A stretch of 64,000 nt of DNA, taken from assembly GCA_003118195.1 (NCBI GenBank), contig BEXV01000353.1, forward strand, positions 201,314 through 265,313, read 5' to 3'. A program made the position numbers and the translations under genes. Positions within the stretch are counted from its first letter, which is position 1. Every line of letters starts with the position of its first letter. This document shows, piece after piece, positions 38,218 to 51,265 of the stretch. The stretch comes from Hemicentrotus pulcherrimus (taxonomy: Eukaryota > Echinodermata > Echinoidea > Camarodonta > Strongylocentrotidae). The notes below the pieces were generated by a model. The model saw nothing but the letters and a program-made list of their open reading frames with translations. It was not told where the DNA came from and made no database searches.

Positions 38218-39090
38218 GTAAGACATATCGCAAGTTTTTGTTACTCTGTAATACAAGACGTCGGTGTTAGCATTGATTCGAAAGATATCTGAGTGGCTTA
38301 ATGATGAAAATTATTGCAAATTAGTAGCTGATTTGTTATGTTTAGTTTTAGATATCGGATTGTCTTTGTATCAGATGGACACCTATTGTGTGTTTGAAGG
38401 GATAATCTGAGCGTTTTCCCTCTGACAGATTTATAGCCAAAACATAGATAAAAATCTGTTATGTTTTGATTACGATGACATTTATTTGATCGTCAATACT
38501 GCACAGATTGCGCTTCATATAACTGACAAGATACAGTAGCTAATCCAGGCCAATGTGATGGACACAAGGCTGAAAATTCTTTGACAAGCTAAGATAAATG
38601 AAATTAAAAAAGTTATCTCACGTTCAAATTTTTTGGTGGCACACTATTAGGGCCAAATGTGTTAATTCAGAGAAGCTTTTGTCCCATGCCCCCTATATCC
38701 GCCAGTGTCTAACTGAGAAAATGGATATTTCTCCCCCGACCTTGCGGAGAGCTTCTTGCAAATATTCAGGATTTCGTTGTGAAACTTAAATGTGAAGTAA
38801 TTTAAGGATCGGTTTATCGAGAGAGTAGGATCCATACCGTAAATTATATTATATGATAAAACATTGAAATATGAAATGGTAAACCAGGGATAAATCTTGA
38901 TTAATCATCAATCGTAGATCCTGCGTGTAAAGGGTATTCAGAATTAAAATTTGAAATAGAACATCACACACCCGGCCCACACTTTTTGTATTACATGTGT
39001 TCTATTGGTTGACTGATCTATTATATTTAATATTGTCTATATTCTTTTATTTTCTTTTTTGTTTTGTTCTGGTACATTTTGTACCTTTAG

Positions 39091-39227
39091 AAAGCTCCTC
39101 CTCTCGCCTGTATGGTAATCACATGATGGGATTGGTTCTAGCCTTATTCATCACCTACATCTTTACTGCTGCTAATCACGTGATCTACACACCTCGTCAT
39201 AGTTATACCACGGACCCTACATTCTAG
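39091..39227 (+). CDS. CUB-LDLa-TM protein, exon 5 (transmembrane tail, stop)
   Basis: Acceptor TTTTGTACCTTTAG and stop TAG at 39225-39227 bound 137 nt, phase 1 in. The product is SSSSRLYGNH, then a hydrophobic stretch MMGLVLALFITYIFTAA, then NHVIYTPRHSYTTDPTF. The hydrophobic segment is about 17-19 residues and would span one membrane. The tail is only about 17 residues, so no signalling domain follows. A GPI signal is less likely because the hydrophobic part is not at the extreme C-terminus. A possible poly(A) signal AATAAA lies at 39871-39876. Confidence 0.75.
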
Positions 39228-42200
39228 CATTCTCTACCATTATGACGTCACCAAAATTACGAACTTACTCGAGACCGCCGTGGGAATTATTTTTTTCTTC
39301 AGAAGAAAACGTTAACCCTTGGACTTTTAAAGAATCCTTCAAATGATTTTTTTTTTACCCGTATAAACAAGGCTGATAATCTAATTAAGAATATTTTGAT
39401 TTATTTTCTTATATATTATTTTATCTAAAAATGGTTAAACGAAGGTATAATGTGGGTGATTTAATATACGTTTGTGTAAATATTACGATGTACAGCATCT
39501 TTACATTTTTCATACTTAGATAAAAATTGTAATATCTTTCCGCAGGGATTGGATGTAAAAAAATATCGAATTATATGGTAAAATAATTAGTGAAGACTTT
39601 TTATATAATTGATGGAGAGGGCTCCACCTACGGGACTACAGGACGAGTGTAGGGTAAGTGATAGAAAACAAAAGAGCAGAGTGATGATGAAATGGAAAAC
39701 AAGATTTGTTTCGGTGTTGACTTCAAATATAAGTAAAAAGAGAAAGAAAAGGAGAGCAGGATATGGTCAAATTATATAAATCTAAAGAGTGTAGTTTGGC
39801 AAAAGAAATACATAACGGCCCTCCGTGGAGTAAATGTAGGATATCGGGTCCTGGACTGTGATAAACGTTGAATAAAAGAGAAAGGAGTGTCGGACTAGAT
39901 GCATTTCAGAGAAAACATTCTCTCTACTTTTTTAAAAGAATGACACCCCTTTAAATATATCCAAAGCTTTCTCACAAACCTATAATGCGTAACAGAAAAT
40001 GTTAGTGTCGTACTGATTGTATACAATATGGAGAATTTAATTTTGTTTAGGATTGATATCTACTCTGACGATCTTATTTCTCAGACGAAGATAGTGTCAA
40101 AGTGAATTCCGTGGGTATCTTTGTTTGCTTTACCGAACAAGGCATGTAGATACAAAAATCCTTCATTGAATTTGAATTATAAAGAGTATGATGACTTCAA
40201 AATGTTGTTTTCATTCTGAAAAATCGTCCACATTTTCTTAACTCTGCCTTTAATTGACAAATAATGGTAATTGAAAACAAAGATTTGATAACTAGACAAA
40301 GTAATTAATACATTTATAGAACTAATACTCTGCGAATTATTGAAGTACTACCGAGCCGCCAATCGTGTGGCGGCAGGGGGAAGCAAAGATCTTCCCAAGT
40401 GGACGAATAGCGAGGAAGAGTCTGAAAGGAGCGGAGGTCACATAATCTCTTCCTTATAATACCCCTCTCTTTCTCCCCCTCCCCCTCTCTCTCTCTTCCA
40501 TTTGTTTTTGTCATTTCATTGTGGGGAGCAAGCGCACACACCCCTTTGTTATACGTTACTAAATACGATGCTCGTATTTCGTAAATTCAAGGACAAATAT
40601 ATATCTTCTTGTTTTCATATATCGATGAATAAGCTATGAAATGTAAAACGTAGTTTTATCTTGTAGAATTAGTTAACATTTTGGTGTACTTTACAAAAAC
40701 ATGTAGCTGTAAATATTTCTTATAATGAGTATTTCAACGCACTGGCTGCTATTTTTTTGTTGAAAGAATGTATATAATAGAGGACATGTTGTAGATAGAT
40801 AAACATTGTAAAGAAGTGTTTTCATATTCATCTATATTCGAAAAAAAAGGAAATTACTCAAAACTCTTGAACTAGTTATTGTGTCTCTTGGTTGACATAC
40901 ATTGATACTACATGCTTTTTTCGTTTGACAACACGACAGATGGTCATCAAGTATATGGCATTTGGACTGACGTTATTGGCTGAGTGGATTGGAGGAGACT
41001 GTAGTCCTATACGGTTCATATTATATTTGGAACATAGCTGCGATTTTGAGATAAAAGGCCAACAGATTATTTAAAAAAAGAAAATGACGTACATGTATGT
41101 AACCCATTACATTGACGCCCCTAACAATGATGATCTTCGTCATCATGCTTTCTTTATGTAACCATGGTATATATGTCAGAGGTCATGACATAATTATTAT
41201 GCAAACAAGGTAATATTTACAGACTATGTGATTTGGGTGTAATTAGTCATATTATCATGCAGTCTACCCCTTGATGGGGATCGGGATTGATATTATGTGG
41301 TTCTAAACCTGCGCATATACGTGTATACATCAGCTTTTGATCTGTTTAAAAAAAAAGTCAATTCAGCGAATCAGCATTGACTCCTATACGGTGGAAAGTG
41401 TTGTCTGATTTAGTTAAAATGTAGTCAATTAGAAGGTCGTAAATCTTCAACGAGTCATTTTGTGTTGCCTCTTGCCTCATAACATAGAACGTTTATGCGC
41501 TGATTGTCATGTTTGTAGATCTGATGTCAATAGATAATTGCAATCTATTGAGAATTTAAGACAGTTTCTGAGAATTCATGAAATGTTGAGTATTAAAGAA
41601 CATTTTTTATTTCATCAACGTGGATACGTTTTACACACTTTGATTTTCGACATATACATTGGGAAGCATTTTCATGCATAATTTGACATTGTAGAAATAC
41701 ATGATTGACTGAATCTCGCAAAATGTTGCGTAAACGAATGAATGTATTTCTATTTTTAATCATCTCTTGTCTTGTAATTTGATATTAGCTTCTGCAAGCG
41801 ACACAAAATTATGCTGAACAAGAAAGCTTGGATGTCAAGGTACCTTCGTACCCAAGTAAACATCGAATTATGAAAAAAGAAAAGAGCAGAGTCGATGTAC
41901 AAAAGACATTGATGTCATGATTTCAACATGTTTATGACTTTGTTTTGTCTATGGTCTATATTGAATATGCTATCATACGAAAGCGGTTTCCGATGTGTAT
42001 AAAAAGTTGTATACAGAATTCTTAGCTTACATAGGAAATATATATTGGTCGAGTATTTTGCACTGATTGTATAATATTACTAGACGTACAACATCGAGCA
42101 GCATTGTGTATTTACGTAGTAGATACTTTATCATCAGGGTGTATTTGGGTGTCATGTGCTCTGTTTTTGTTTGATAAATAAATAAAAATGTTATCTATAA

Positions 42201-42900
42201 TGCAAAACGTTAGAACTGACTGATAAAAATTATCGCAAGGGCTGTTTCTTATAAAGAGTTGTGAATGGTCCGGATTGATCGTAAATCTTCCCACCAATCG
42301 CAAGCTCCTAACATTATTCAGTACAGAGTTGCAATTGATATTAAGTTCGATCAATTTGAATCAGTCGTAATTGTTTAGAAGAAGGGACCACTCGTCTACA
42401 CATGTAATCATTTACTTTACGGTTGTTCGCCCCAAAACATATGCTTGAAGAATTAAGTCAAGGGGCAGTAAAGTGTGTCTGATGTGGAATTAAAAGACAG
42501 ATTGAACAACATCCCACTGTCGAAACTGTAGTTAAAGACAAAATTGTTCATAATATCATACCCCACTCAAAAGCACAACATTCAACAAGTTCAAAGTCAT
42601 TGACAGAAAAAATGGTACGTAGAATTTCGTTCACGATAATCATGATAATAAGGTCTGAATATGTTTAAGTCCTAAATCAGAATGTTTAATTTATCTCTCA
42701 CCTTTTAATAAATTAGAATCGTTTACACACCCCCTTTTCTACGAAGAGTGTACAATGGATATTTGAAAGATGCGCACAATATCATTTAGATATTTATGTA
42801 TATACACTTAGCTGTCAAGCGTTAATGATCACACACATTTTGTTGTTTAAACCTTAATATCTTGTATGGGATGAGAAACGGACTGATTTCTCGAGTTTTA
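39228..42900. other. 3' flank of CUB-LDLa-TM gene and intergenic sequence
   Basis: The first several hundred bases are probably 3' UTR, with AATAAA at 39871-39876. Beyond that the sequence is AT-rich with a short CT-rich stretch at 40465-40500. No further exon, RNA gene or mobile element was recognised. Confidence 0.45.
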
Positions 42901-42914
42901 AATGAAAATGTAAA

Positions 42915-43534
42915 GAGGTAGAGAGAAAGATAGAGAAAGAGGGAGGAGAGAGAGAGANNNNNNNNNNNNNNNNNNNNNNNNNNNNNNNNNNNNNNNNNNN
43001 NNNNNNNNNNNNNNNNNNNNNNNNNNNNNNNNNNNNNNNNNNNNNNNNNNNNNNNNNNNNNNNNNNNNNNNNNNNNNNNNNNNNNNNNNNNNNNNNNNNN
43101 NNNNNNNNNNNNNNNNNNNNNNNNNNNNNNNNNNNNNNNNNNNNNNNNNNNNNNNNNNNNNNNNNNNNNNNNNNNNNNNNNNNNNNNNNNNNNNNNNNNN
43201 NNNNNNNNNNNNNNNNNNNNNNNNNNNNNNNNNNNNNNNNNNNNNNNNNNNNNNNNNNNNNNNNNNNNNNNNNNNNNNNNNNNNNNNNNNNNNNNNNNNN
43301 NNNNNNNNNNNNNNNNNNNNNNNNNNNNNNNNNNNNNNNNNNNNNNNNNNNNNNNNNNNNNNNNNNNNNNNNNNNNNNNNNNNNNNNNNNNNNNNNNNNN
43401 NNNNNNNNNNNNNNNNNNNNNNNNNNNNNNNNNNNNNNNNNNNNNNNNNNNNNNNNNNNNNNNNNNNNNNNNNNNNNNNNNNNNNNNNNNNNNNNNNNNN
43501 NNNNNNNNNNNNNNNNNNNNNGGGGGGGGGGGGG
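42915..43534. other. Assembly gap (564 N) flanked by GA repeat and G13 run
   Basis: Bases 42958-43521 are N. The left flank is a GA-rich tract (42915-42957) and the right flank a G13 homopolymer (43522-43534), so the gap lies in simple sequence. Any frame spanning it is meaningless. Confidence 0.98.
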
Positions 43535-43595
43535 TAATATCTGAAGGGACCATTTTTCTTTTTCTTACCGAGACACTGAATAGGTCAAGAAGTTT

Positions 43596-43653
43596 ATGAC
43601 TATAATTATGCTGGTTTTCAACATATGTTGAAAACCAGCATAATTATAGTCAT
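43596..43653. repeat. 58-bp perfect palindrome without spacer
   Basis: Bases 43596-43624 are the exact reverse complement of 43625-43653, with the centre at CAT/ATG and no loop. Pairing stops abruptly on both sides. It lies 62 bases from the end of the G-run beside the assembly gap and is followed by an (ATC)n-rich stretch to about 43775. Confidence 0.95.
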
Positions 43654-43775
43654 CACCACAACCATCGTTATAATCAGCCAAATCATCATTATCACAGCAA
43701 CAGCAAAAATTATCACAATCATCATCATTATCAACGTCAGCAGCACCATCATTGGACATCATCATCAACGAACAC
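43654..43775. repeat. (ATC/CAG)n-rich trinucleotide block
   Basis: Imperfect CATCATTATCAC-type triplets with CAGCAACAGCA runs, similar in kind to the 0.4-0.85 kb block. Confidence 0.75.
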
Positions 43776-44279
43776 CAATTAACAAAATACAATACCACTC
43801 AAGGCTTGTCCATTTTTGTGACATTTTCTTTTTTTAATGGTGACAAACATAAATCGCCAAACTTGTTTATCTATCTCCTCTGTCCCATCAATCAACAAGA
43901 ACAAAACTTAAATTGAAATCAAAAGAAAGTACAACACCATTAATATAATCGACCATTTATACATAGCATTGTATGAACACATGGCCACTCTATAGACATT
44001 AAAATTACAACTCTTTAGGCACGTATAGAATGACTTTGTTTGTCACCCCTCCCATATGTACAGATAAGGGAAACATGATTATCCAGGCCTCGTACATCAA
44101 GGGAAAATGCATTTCCAATGTAAAAGTAGACAAGCTCAACTCATTTAAGTCAAATGTGATTGTAAATCTTTGTCCTTAAAAGGGCAATTACCCAGATTTC
44201 GAAATTCTAGCATTGCAATTTCATGGTTAGAATTGTTAAAACTTGCAAAATGATTAACAACAAGCTTTGCTTTTTCCAT

Positions 44280-44445
44280 AGGCTCCGCCACTATACCTCT
44301 CCAAGTTCAACTTAATGGACAATATTCTGAATAATGTGTATCGGTATTGTATGTCCATGTATATTATAATCTTATTCAATATGTTGTTACACTCTTTGTA
44401 AAATGAGATATTGTGGAAACCAATAAACTATCTATCTATCTACTG
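44280..44445 (+). mobile_element. Probable 3' end of a LINE/SINE with (ATCT)n tail
   Basis: The sequence passes through TACACTCTTTGTAAAATGAG and GTGGAAACCAATAAAC into CTATCTATCTATC at about 44428-44442. An AATAAA immediately followed by a tetranucleotide tail is characteristic of non-LTR element 3' ends. No coding part is attached. Confidence 0.5.
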
Positions 44446-47400
44446 CTATTATTCTATACTTCTCCTTTAATATCCCATTGGCATGGCCATTCGTATGTCA
44501 AGATACAAGCAAAATCCAAGACAGAAGTAGATAGAAGCATTTTTCTAAGTATTCTGACCCCTAGATTACACCTTAGCGTGTTACCGATGGAAAATGAAAT
44601 ACATATGCAAATAGATTAAGGTCAAACTTGAAAATAAATGGCTTATCTTAGAAAAAGAAATAGATTAATTGAGAAATGAAAACAGTTGTGCTCTGTCCTA
44701 CAGAGTTGATGAAAGCTACCCAATGTTGAAATAAATGAAATAAGCCACATTTAGTTTTTCCTTTCCCCATTTAACCATCTTCACACCGATAAAGTCTGCA
44801 GCACATAAAGACGCAAATGTAACACATTAAAGTACATACATACTTACAGTATTTCTTTTACAATCATCTTTAAAACAGACTTTAAACAGACTATGAAATG
44901 TACACATTTTAATGATATACATTTAATTACACCATTGTTCACTGATACTGACACGAACACAAAGTTTGGCCAAACAGACTCATTCAAACACAGGTCAGGG
45001 ACTAAAGTTCTAATCATTAAGCCTAGAACTAACTATTTGATTTTCAAAATTAAAAAGCTATTTAAAAATAATTTGTGTTATTGTATTTAGTATCTTGGCT
45101 AATTCCATAACAGTGGAATTATCTTACTCTTTCTAATTATTGTATTTGTCAATTAGTCTTATAGTTTTTTTTATACCATAAATTCTTTTTATCAGGAAAT
45201 AGTACACAATACCAATTCACTAAAGTGGTAAAGTAAGACAATGCTCTGCGTTTATTAGTACATTGTCATCCACAATTGCCTTGTCAACTTACAAAAATTA
45301 TCACAGAAAGATTTTCTACCGGAAACATATCAATTATTTGTTTAATAGAATATAAACAAGTCACTCAAAACCCTTTGTCTTATCAAGAAATATTAGTCAC
45401 ACTAAATGAACATTATGAGATGACTGTATGATGGTTATTTCATTTCACTTCAAGTCGACTGTATTCTATCTTTATTGAGTATAATGTAAATATGTTTAAA
45501 ACAAGCTCTCTCAGATGACGAAATTACTTTTATTTGATGCTAGTCACTTTAGTGTGTAGATCACTCCTTTTAAACTGCATGAAATCAAACGCTAATCATT
45601 TACAGGATTAGGTTTAGCTTTGATGAATTACATTGAAATAGGATCAGTATTCAACAGACTTGAGTTCTTCAGCTCTATTTCACTCTTTTAATAGGATCCT
45701 TATGTTTTTTCCTCTTTTTTCTTCACACTCTCAATATTATTACTCACTGAGAGGCAGCATTCAACTCTATTCAAAAGTGATATAATACTCTGATGATTTT
45801 ATATGACTGCTATTACAGAAAGCAAGAATAAGTGTAAATGCTTTGTAGATAAGCAATCATTGAATCCATGGCTTTAAGTCCCAGCTGAGGGACTCAAATG
45901 TAGATTAAATACTTCCCAAATAATTAATCAATTACCAAATATCACTAGCATATTGATCCATTAAATCAGGGACCTCCTGGTTATAAGACTACATATAATC
46001 CACTTGGTGCCATGGTGCCTCTTTTTTGAAGTCAAGTACACTACTTACATGTTCTTCCTTTTTTGCATATTATCATGTTCTTAAATATCACTAGATTCAT
46101 TTTAATAATTTCTATGATATAATTAAAAAAAGGACATTTAGTCAGGGTATCTTTACTTGGAGAGCTGATTTTGTTTCTTAAATAAGAAAAAAAAATGAAA
46201 ATATAATTATCTTAAGAGAACATCATTATCCAAACCTCAAAGTATCATATTTCTATAGCAAATAATCTACAGTGCAGGTGCTTCATTAGTTTTCTATAAT
46301 ACACTCAGCTTTACACTCATTTATAGATACATTTTTACATTTATATAATCTCTTTTTTTGTTTCTCCAATTTTCATGTAACATATTTTCCACAGCATCTT
46401 TCTACTCTTTCAAATCTTATAATTATTTTCTACAAATGGTAACCAAAATTAAAATACTGTTTGAATGCTTCGTAATGTACAATTCGTTGCTTAATCATAA
46501 AAACTGGCACTTCTGTTTTTTTGTATGTACATAGTTAGTAATAAATAAATAATTTGTGTCATTATAGATGTTCAAATTCTGAAGGCTTTTGATAGATATA
46601 AACGTTGATACACCACACCTAGAATTTTACCTAAAAGAGAGATTAGTCTTCTCTAAGCTCCACTAAATCCGCCAGAAAGGTGAGAAAGTATGTAAAGGTT
46701 AATTAAAAACAACAGCAGTAGTGGTTTTTTCAGTGAGGTGACATTACAACAAGATATTACCTTTTTAAAATATAATTGTATTTCCTTTTAAAGATATCTT
46801 TAAACTATTGCACACACACAACAAATTCATGAATATGACTTCTATATTCCTAGGAAGTTATATATATTCAAAGAAATTTACAGCTGTATATAATTCACTA
46901 CCAAGTACTAGGCATGCAAGACGAAGGACAAATGTACAATATACGCCCTTATTAGGCATTACATCGTGAAACAGACATCTGGTTATATACAGATTGAACA
47001 AGATGGCAAGAATGCAAATTTTGGTTATCTGAGAAAGATTTTAGAACATTTCAGATCTTACAATACACAGGAAGAAAGGTGGCAGAGGGGAGAAGTATCT
47101 GGCAAATATTAAAGATAAAGACTAGAACAAGAAGGGGAAAGTAGAAGGTACAGTAATGTGTCAGTGAGACACTAGGAAAAGTTTTAGAGTCAGAAAGGAA
47201 TAGTAATTACATATATTTACCATTTCAATGATCATGATAAATATATACTGAGCTATATATATTATATTGAAGCATATTAAATGGTACTTTCTGAACTCAC
47301 AATTGATCAAGATCAGCTTCTCATTTGCATAAAATAATTCAAGAGAAATATAGGGATATTCAATTTTTATTACAGTGTTCATCATATTGAAATCATTTGG

Positions 47401-50400
47401 TGAAGATATGTATCTGATTTATCTTGAGATAATCTAAGATCAAATTGCTAATCAAATTGCTAATATTCCACTTGTTCCCCTATAAACAAAGCATTTTGTT
47501 TTTAAAGTGTCAAATATTCTACAGTTAACGATTAAGCTACTTGCATAGAACATTATCTGTACCCAATATAAACCTAGCAATCAATGAGATATTAATTTAC
47601 TAACTGATAAGTATTGACTTCATCCCAGCATAAATATCATTTTAGGATTATTTCTGACTGCACTATGAGAATTATAAATATATATTCATATACCATGATG
47701 GTAAATATCACATGGAATTTGATGAATAATCCGCAGGAATTTCCATCTTCATTGAAACGTCAGTGATTATCATGCTAACACAATAAAATGAAAATAAATA
47801 TTGAACAGAACAAAGTTATTGCACACAAAAAGGGCAACTAATGGTACTCCTCAGTCTTGAATCATGAAAACAATAATGCAAGAAAAAAGACAAACTAAAG
47901 CTTAATAACTTTCTTTCTATCATACTGGTATCAACATATTTTTACTAGCAAAATATCCAATTTGCTGTCATGGCGGAACTGCATATATTCAAACTATTCA
48001 TAGAATACTGCACATAAATATGCATTGCAACACAGTTTGACATATTGTACAATTTTTTCATGAACAGATATATGTGAGTTTAATCTAAGTGCTGCATTCC
48101 CACTGACCTCCATGAATCAAAGCTGTAAAGGGACTCACCTTTCCTTTCTATTATCACATTAATTTTCCAAGTTTTCTAACAAATTTAGGGGGAAAAAATC
48201 AGTCATAATTACATGATTGTTAATCCAAATAACCCCTCACCCAAGAGAAATTAGCGGTAATTCCTGAGCACTGAAATCTATACAAAAAAAAAAGAGAAAC
48301 GATGAGATGTAGTATCAATTTTGATAGTTCTTCTTCAAAAGAGTTGTGAACTTTTGAAATAGTAGTATTATATTTGCACAGTAGTTCCATACTTTGTAAC
48401 ATACACTTATGATTGAAAACGGGGGTTTGGAAGGCTTTAAATTAAAATAAAACATTGATGAAGAACTTTGAAAATAAAACTCATAACCTTTACACCGATT
48501 TCGCAACTACTTCTACAAGTCCTGCAAGCCACACACTTATACCAGTCCTCAAGCAGCGGTCTGACTCTAAAATGGATATGTTTCATTTATAAGGGTTGCC
48601 CCAGGAATATATTTAAGAGAAACAGAAGAGAAAAGGAAGAAAGAAACAGATAATGGTAGAAAGAAAAATGAATAGGGTGAAAAGTCAAGCGAAAATACAC
48701 AACTTGAAACAGCAAGAGAAAGTAGAAAAAACAGACACACAAAAAGAAATCTAAGAAAGGGAAATTTAGGGGCAGGCATGGTGAAAAGACAGAGAAGACT
48801 GATAAAAGGGTATGAATTTGAAAATGTATACAAATATAAGAAAGAGAGAGAGAGAGGGAGGAAAAAAAGGAAAAAGAAATAGACAACAAGCTGGAAAATA
48901 ACAGAGTACTGATTCTCTTATTATTATCTGCAGCTACATGCTCACATTGAACTGTGCCATATTGCTTTAATGGGCTGCAGATGTGCCATCATCATAATAA
49001 GGATGATTTGAGGAGCCATCTCTCTCTCTTAACCTTTAAAGAAACACTCTGTTTCCTTAAGTGATCTGAATCATCTATTCTTCGGGTTGACTAATCATAG
49101 ATACAATCTATCACACTGCCAAACTTGATGGACTTTTGACTGATATTCTCTCTGAACACTTGTATCATTTCATCTCTAGATGATACCATCCACTTTAAAA
49201 AAAAAATTGATCTCTATAATCAAGGACTAATCTGGTTAATTTAAATAAAAACCAATATAGACTCACTACTGCTTGAGAAATACAAAAACTGGCTACAGCG
49301 CACAAAAAATTCAAAAAGGCCGACATGAATGCATTCCTATCACTAATACTAGCAGCCCTCAATAGACCAGATGTAGGAGACAGTAATGAATACTGTGATT
49401 ATGTCATTATCCGGTTAGCTTTTTAAAAATGTTTCTTTAGGAAATACATTGTAACAGGTTCATAATCATGAAAAAGGATAAGATCAAAACAGAATTCAAC
49501 AGCTTAAATATTGATAAACATGTTCTGGAAAAATGTTCTCCTCCTTATATAGTAAAAAAAAAAATATACATGTACAACATCTCAACTTGTATTGATATGT
49601 GATGCCTTAATTTATAAAGTTAACCCCAACTTTTTTTCTACTTTTTTTTAGTGCATGATCAACTTCAAAGTATACGTATGTCTAACATTTCTTCACACAC
49701 TGCAAACCTGAATATACAGGTCTAAAAATCAAGCACATCACAGAGCCAGAAGGGCATTAGAGTTTTGACGAGTTACTGCCCTTCTTGCTCTCAGCAGACA
49801 ATATTGAAGTCAAAATGTTTGACAGCATCCTTGTCCTCTTGTATGACATCGTGCAAACTAATATAGTTCAAATATTTCTCTCCTTGAAAATTGCAAATTA
49901 AAACAAATCTTTTCCTGGTAAACATTGCCTTTTGCAAAAAGCACCCCAAAAAAATCTCATTGTACTTTGTAAATCATGACCCTGACTTGGGCTTGGTAGC
50001 GATAAGTGGCAGTCACAGCATTCAGGGTATATAAGCTACGACTAGGTATCAATAAAATGCACCTGGGTGAAGAGAAACAAGTGCAAGTAAAATGCAATAT
50101 TGATGTTTTAAGTGCTAAGCACAAGCAATGATAATCATTAAAAGATTGTGGAACAGTGCTCTTTTTTTCAATATATGAAAAAACAACCATATTAGCCATG
50201 TGACATACATCTTTTACCCACATTTATCATCAAATTTTGAAGAATCTGTTGAGATGACCATTGAATATTTATGCTTTTTTTAATAGTCATAGTTATATCA
50301 GGAAATTTTCCATTCATGAATGAAATATATGGATAAAAGCCATAGGTATGTTGTTCAGGCCACATTGCACAGAATCATACATCATCATTATCTCAGATGG

Positions 50401-51163
50401 TTTCTTTTCAAGTTGGATCCTCCTCTATTACCTCATGTTCAAATTCTTCCTCAAGAAAAAAAAAGGAATAGGATGGAATAGTCCAGGACCGTGTATGACA
50501 GCAAATTAGTTATTTTAATGATTATACTATATACCACCATCCACTGAAAGATCATGCCAATAGTAAAGTGAACAGAGTAGCCCTCCAGAAAAACCTAAAG
50601 ATGCAAGTATCCCATGGCAAACCTGTCAGAATCATGGATGCTGCTCTAACTTAATGGTGGATCACGTTTGGTCAATGTTAGAGGACATGTATTTGGGTAA
50701 AGTTTTATTCAATTATATGCTTTTCAGTATGTCCCAACATTTCCAAAGATAACTCAACAACTAGTTAATTTCCTTAAGTTGTGTTTACTATTACATGTGT
50801 TACATTCATCAAACACATATTTCAGATAAAGCACTGTATGTTTTAGATGATTCTTAAGAATGGTAATAAAAGAATGAATGAAACAAATAAATGAATGTTG
50901 CAACAAGGCTGATGTATTTTCTGATGAGAGAGCGTACGGATAGTACTCTGAGTACATGTTCCTCAGTAAGTCTTTATCCTACATTTTTGAAGTTCCAAAA
51001 CTAGTTGTAACCAAAATGCAAGATTCTCATTCTTGCAGTTGATCACTCGTGATAGTCCATCCTCAAGATGGTCGATGCTCAGGTACAAGATGGACCGGCA
51101 GACTGGTTTGGTGCTTCATCAGTTCTAATGGTCTTGTGAGTGTCAGGGCCAGTTCTCCCATTC
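44446..51163. other. Intergenic or extended 3' UTR of the minus-strand gene
   Basis: Strongly AT-rich sequence without recognisable exons, structural RNAs or transposase frames. The end nearest 51164 is presumably 3' UTR of the minus-strand gene; a candidate AATAAA on that strand lies at 50704-50709. A GAGCCAGAAGGG hairpin occurs at 49742-49791. Short frames here look random. Confidence 0.4.
49742..49791 (-). repeat. Short foldback hairpin (GAGCCAGAAGGG family)
   Basis: AGAGCCAGAAGGGCATTA (49742-49759) pairs with the reverse complement of GTTACTGCCCTTCTTGCTCT (about 49772-49791) with a few mismatches. A second hairpin with the same arm sequence lies at 61783-61841. The repetition suggests a dispersed foldback element. 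Confidence 0.55.
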
Positions 51164-51265
51164 TCATTCTTCTTCTATCTGTAGGAACAGGCTTGTGAAG
51201 AGAACGGTAAAGCCAACGTTCAGGACCAGGACTAACAGAATAAGGCCCTTGCTGGCAGACCAGGT
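51164..51265 (-). CDS. Junctophilin-like protein, distal alternative terminal exon (membrane anchor)
   Basis: On the minus strand, acceptor TTTCCCTCCTTTAG precedes 102 nt in phase 0: TWSASKGLILLVLVL, then NVGFTVLFTSLFLQIEEE and TGA (51166-51164). The hydrophobic core VLVLNVGFTVLF matches, in my recollection, the C-terminal ER/SR anchor of junctophilins (VLV..LN[IV]G[LF]..LF). It is an alternative to the exon at 53051-53173, with 28 of 33 residues identical. After the TGA the frame reads EWENWP and a second stop, aligned residue for residue with the proximal copy's NWDSWP and stop. The TGA therefore stands where the other copy has Gly. A possible AATAAA lies about 460 bases downstream. Confidence 0.75.
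   Translation of the reverse strand, partial: TWSASKGLILLVLVLNVGFTVLFTSLFLQIEEE

Noticed and set aside
42822..43553. 243-codon minus-strand frame
   Set aside because: Consists almost entirely of N from the assembly gap.
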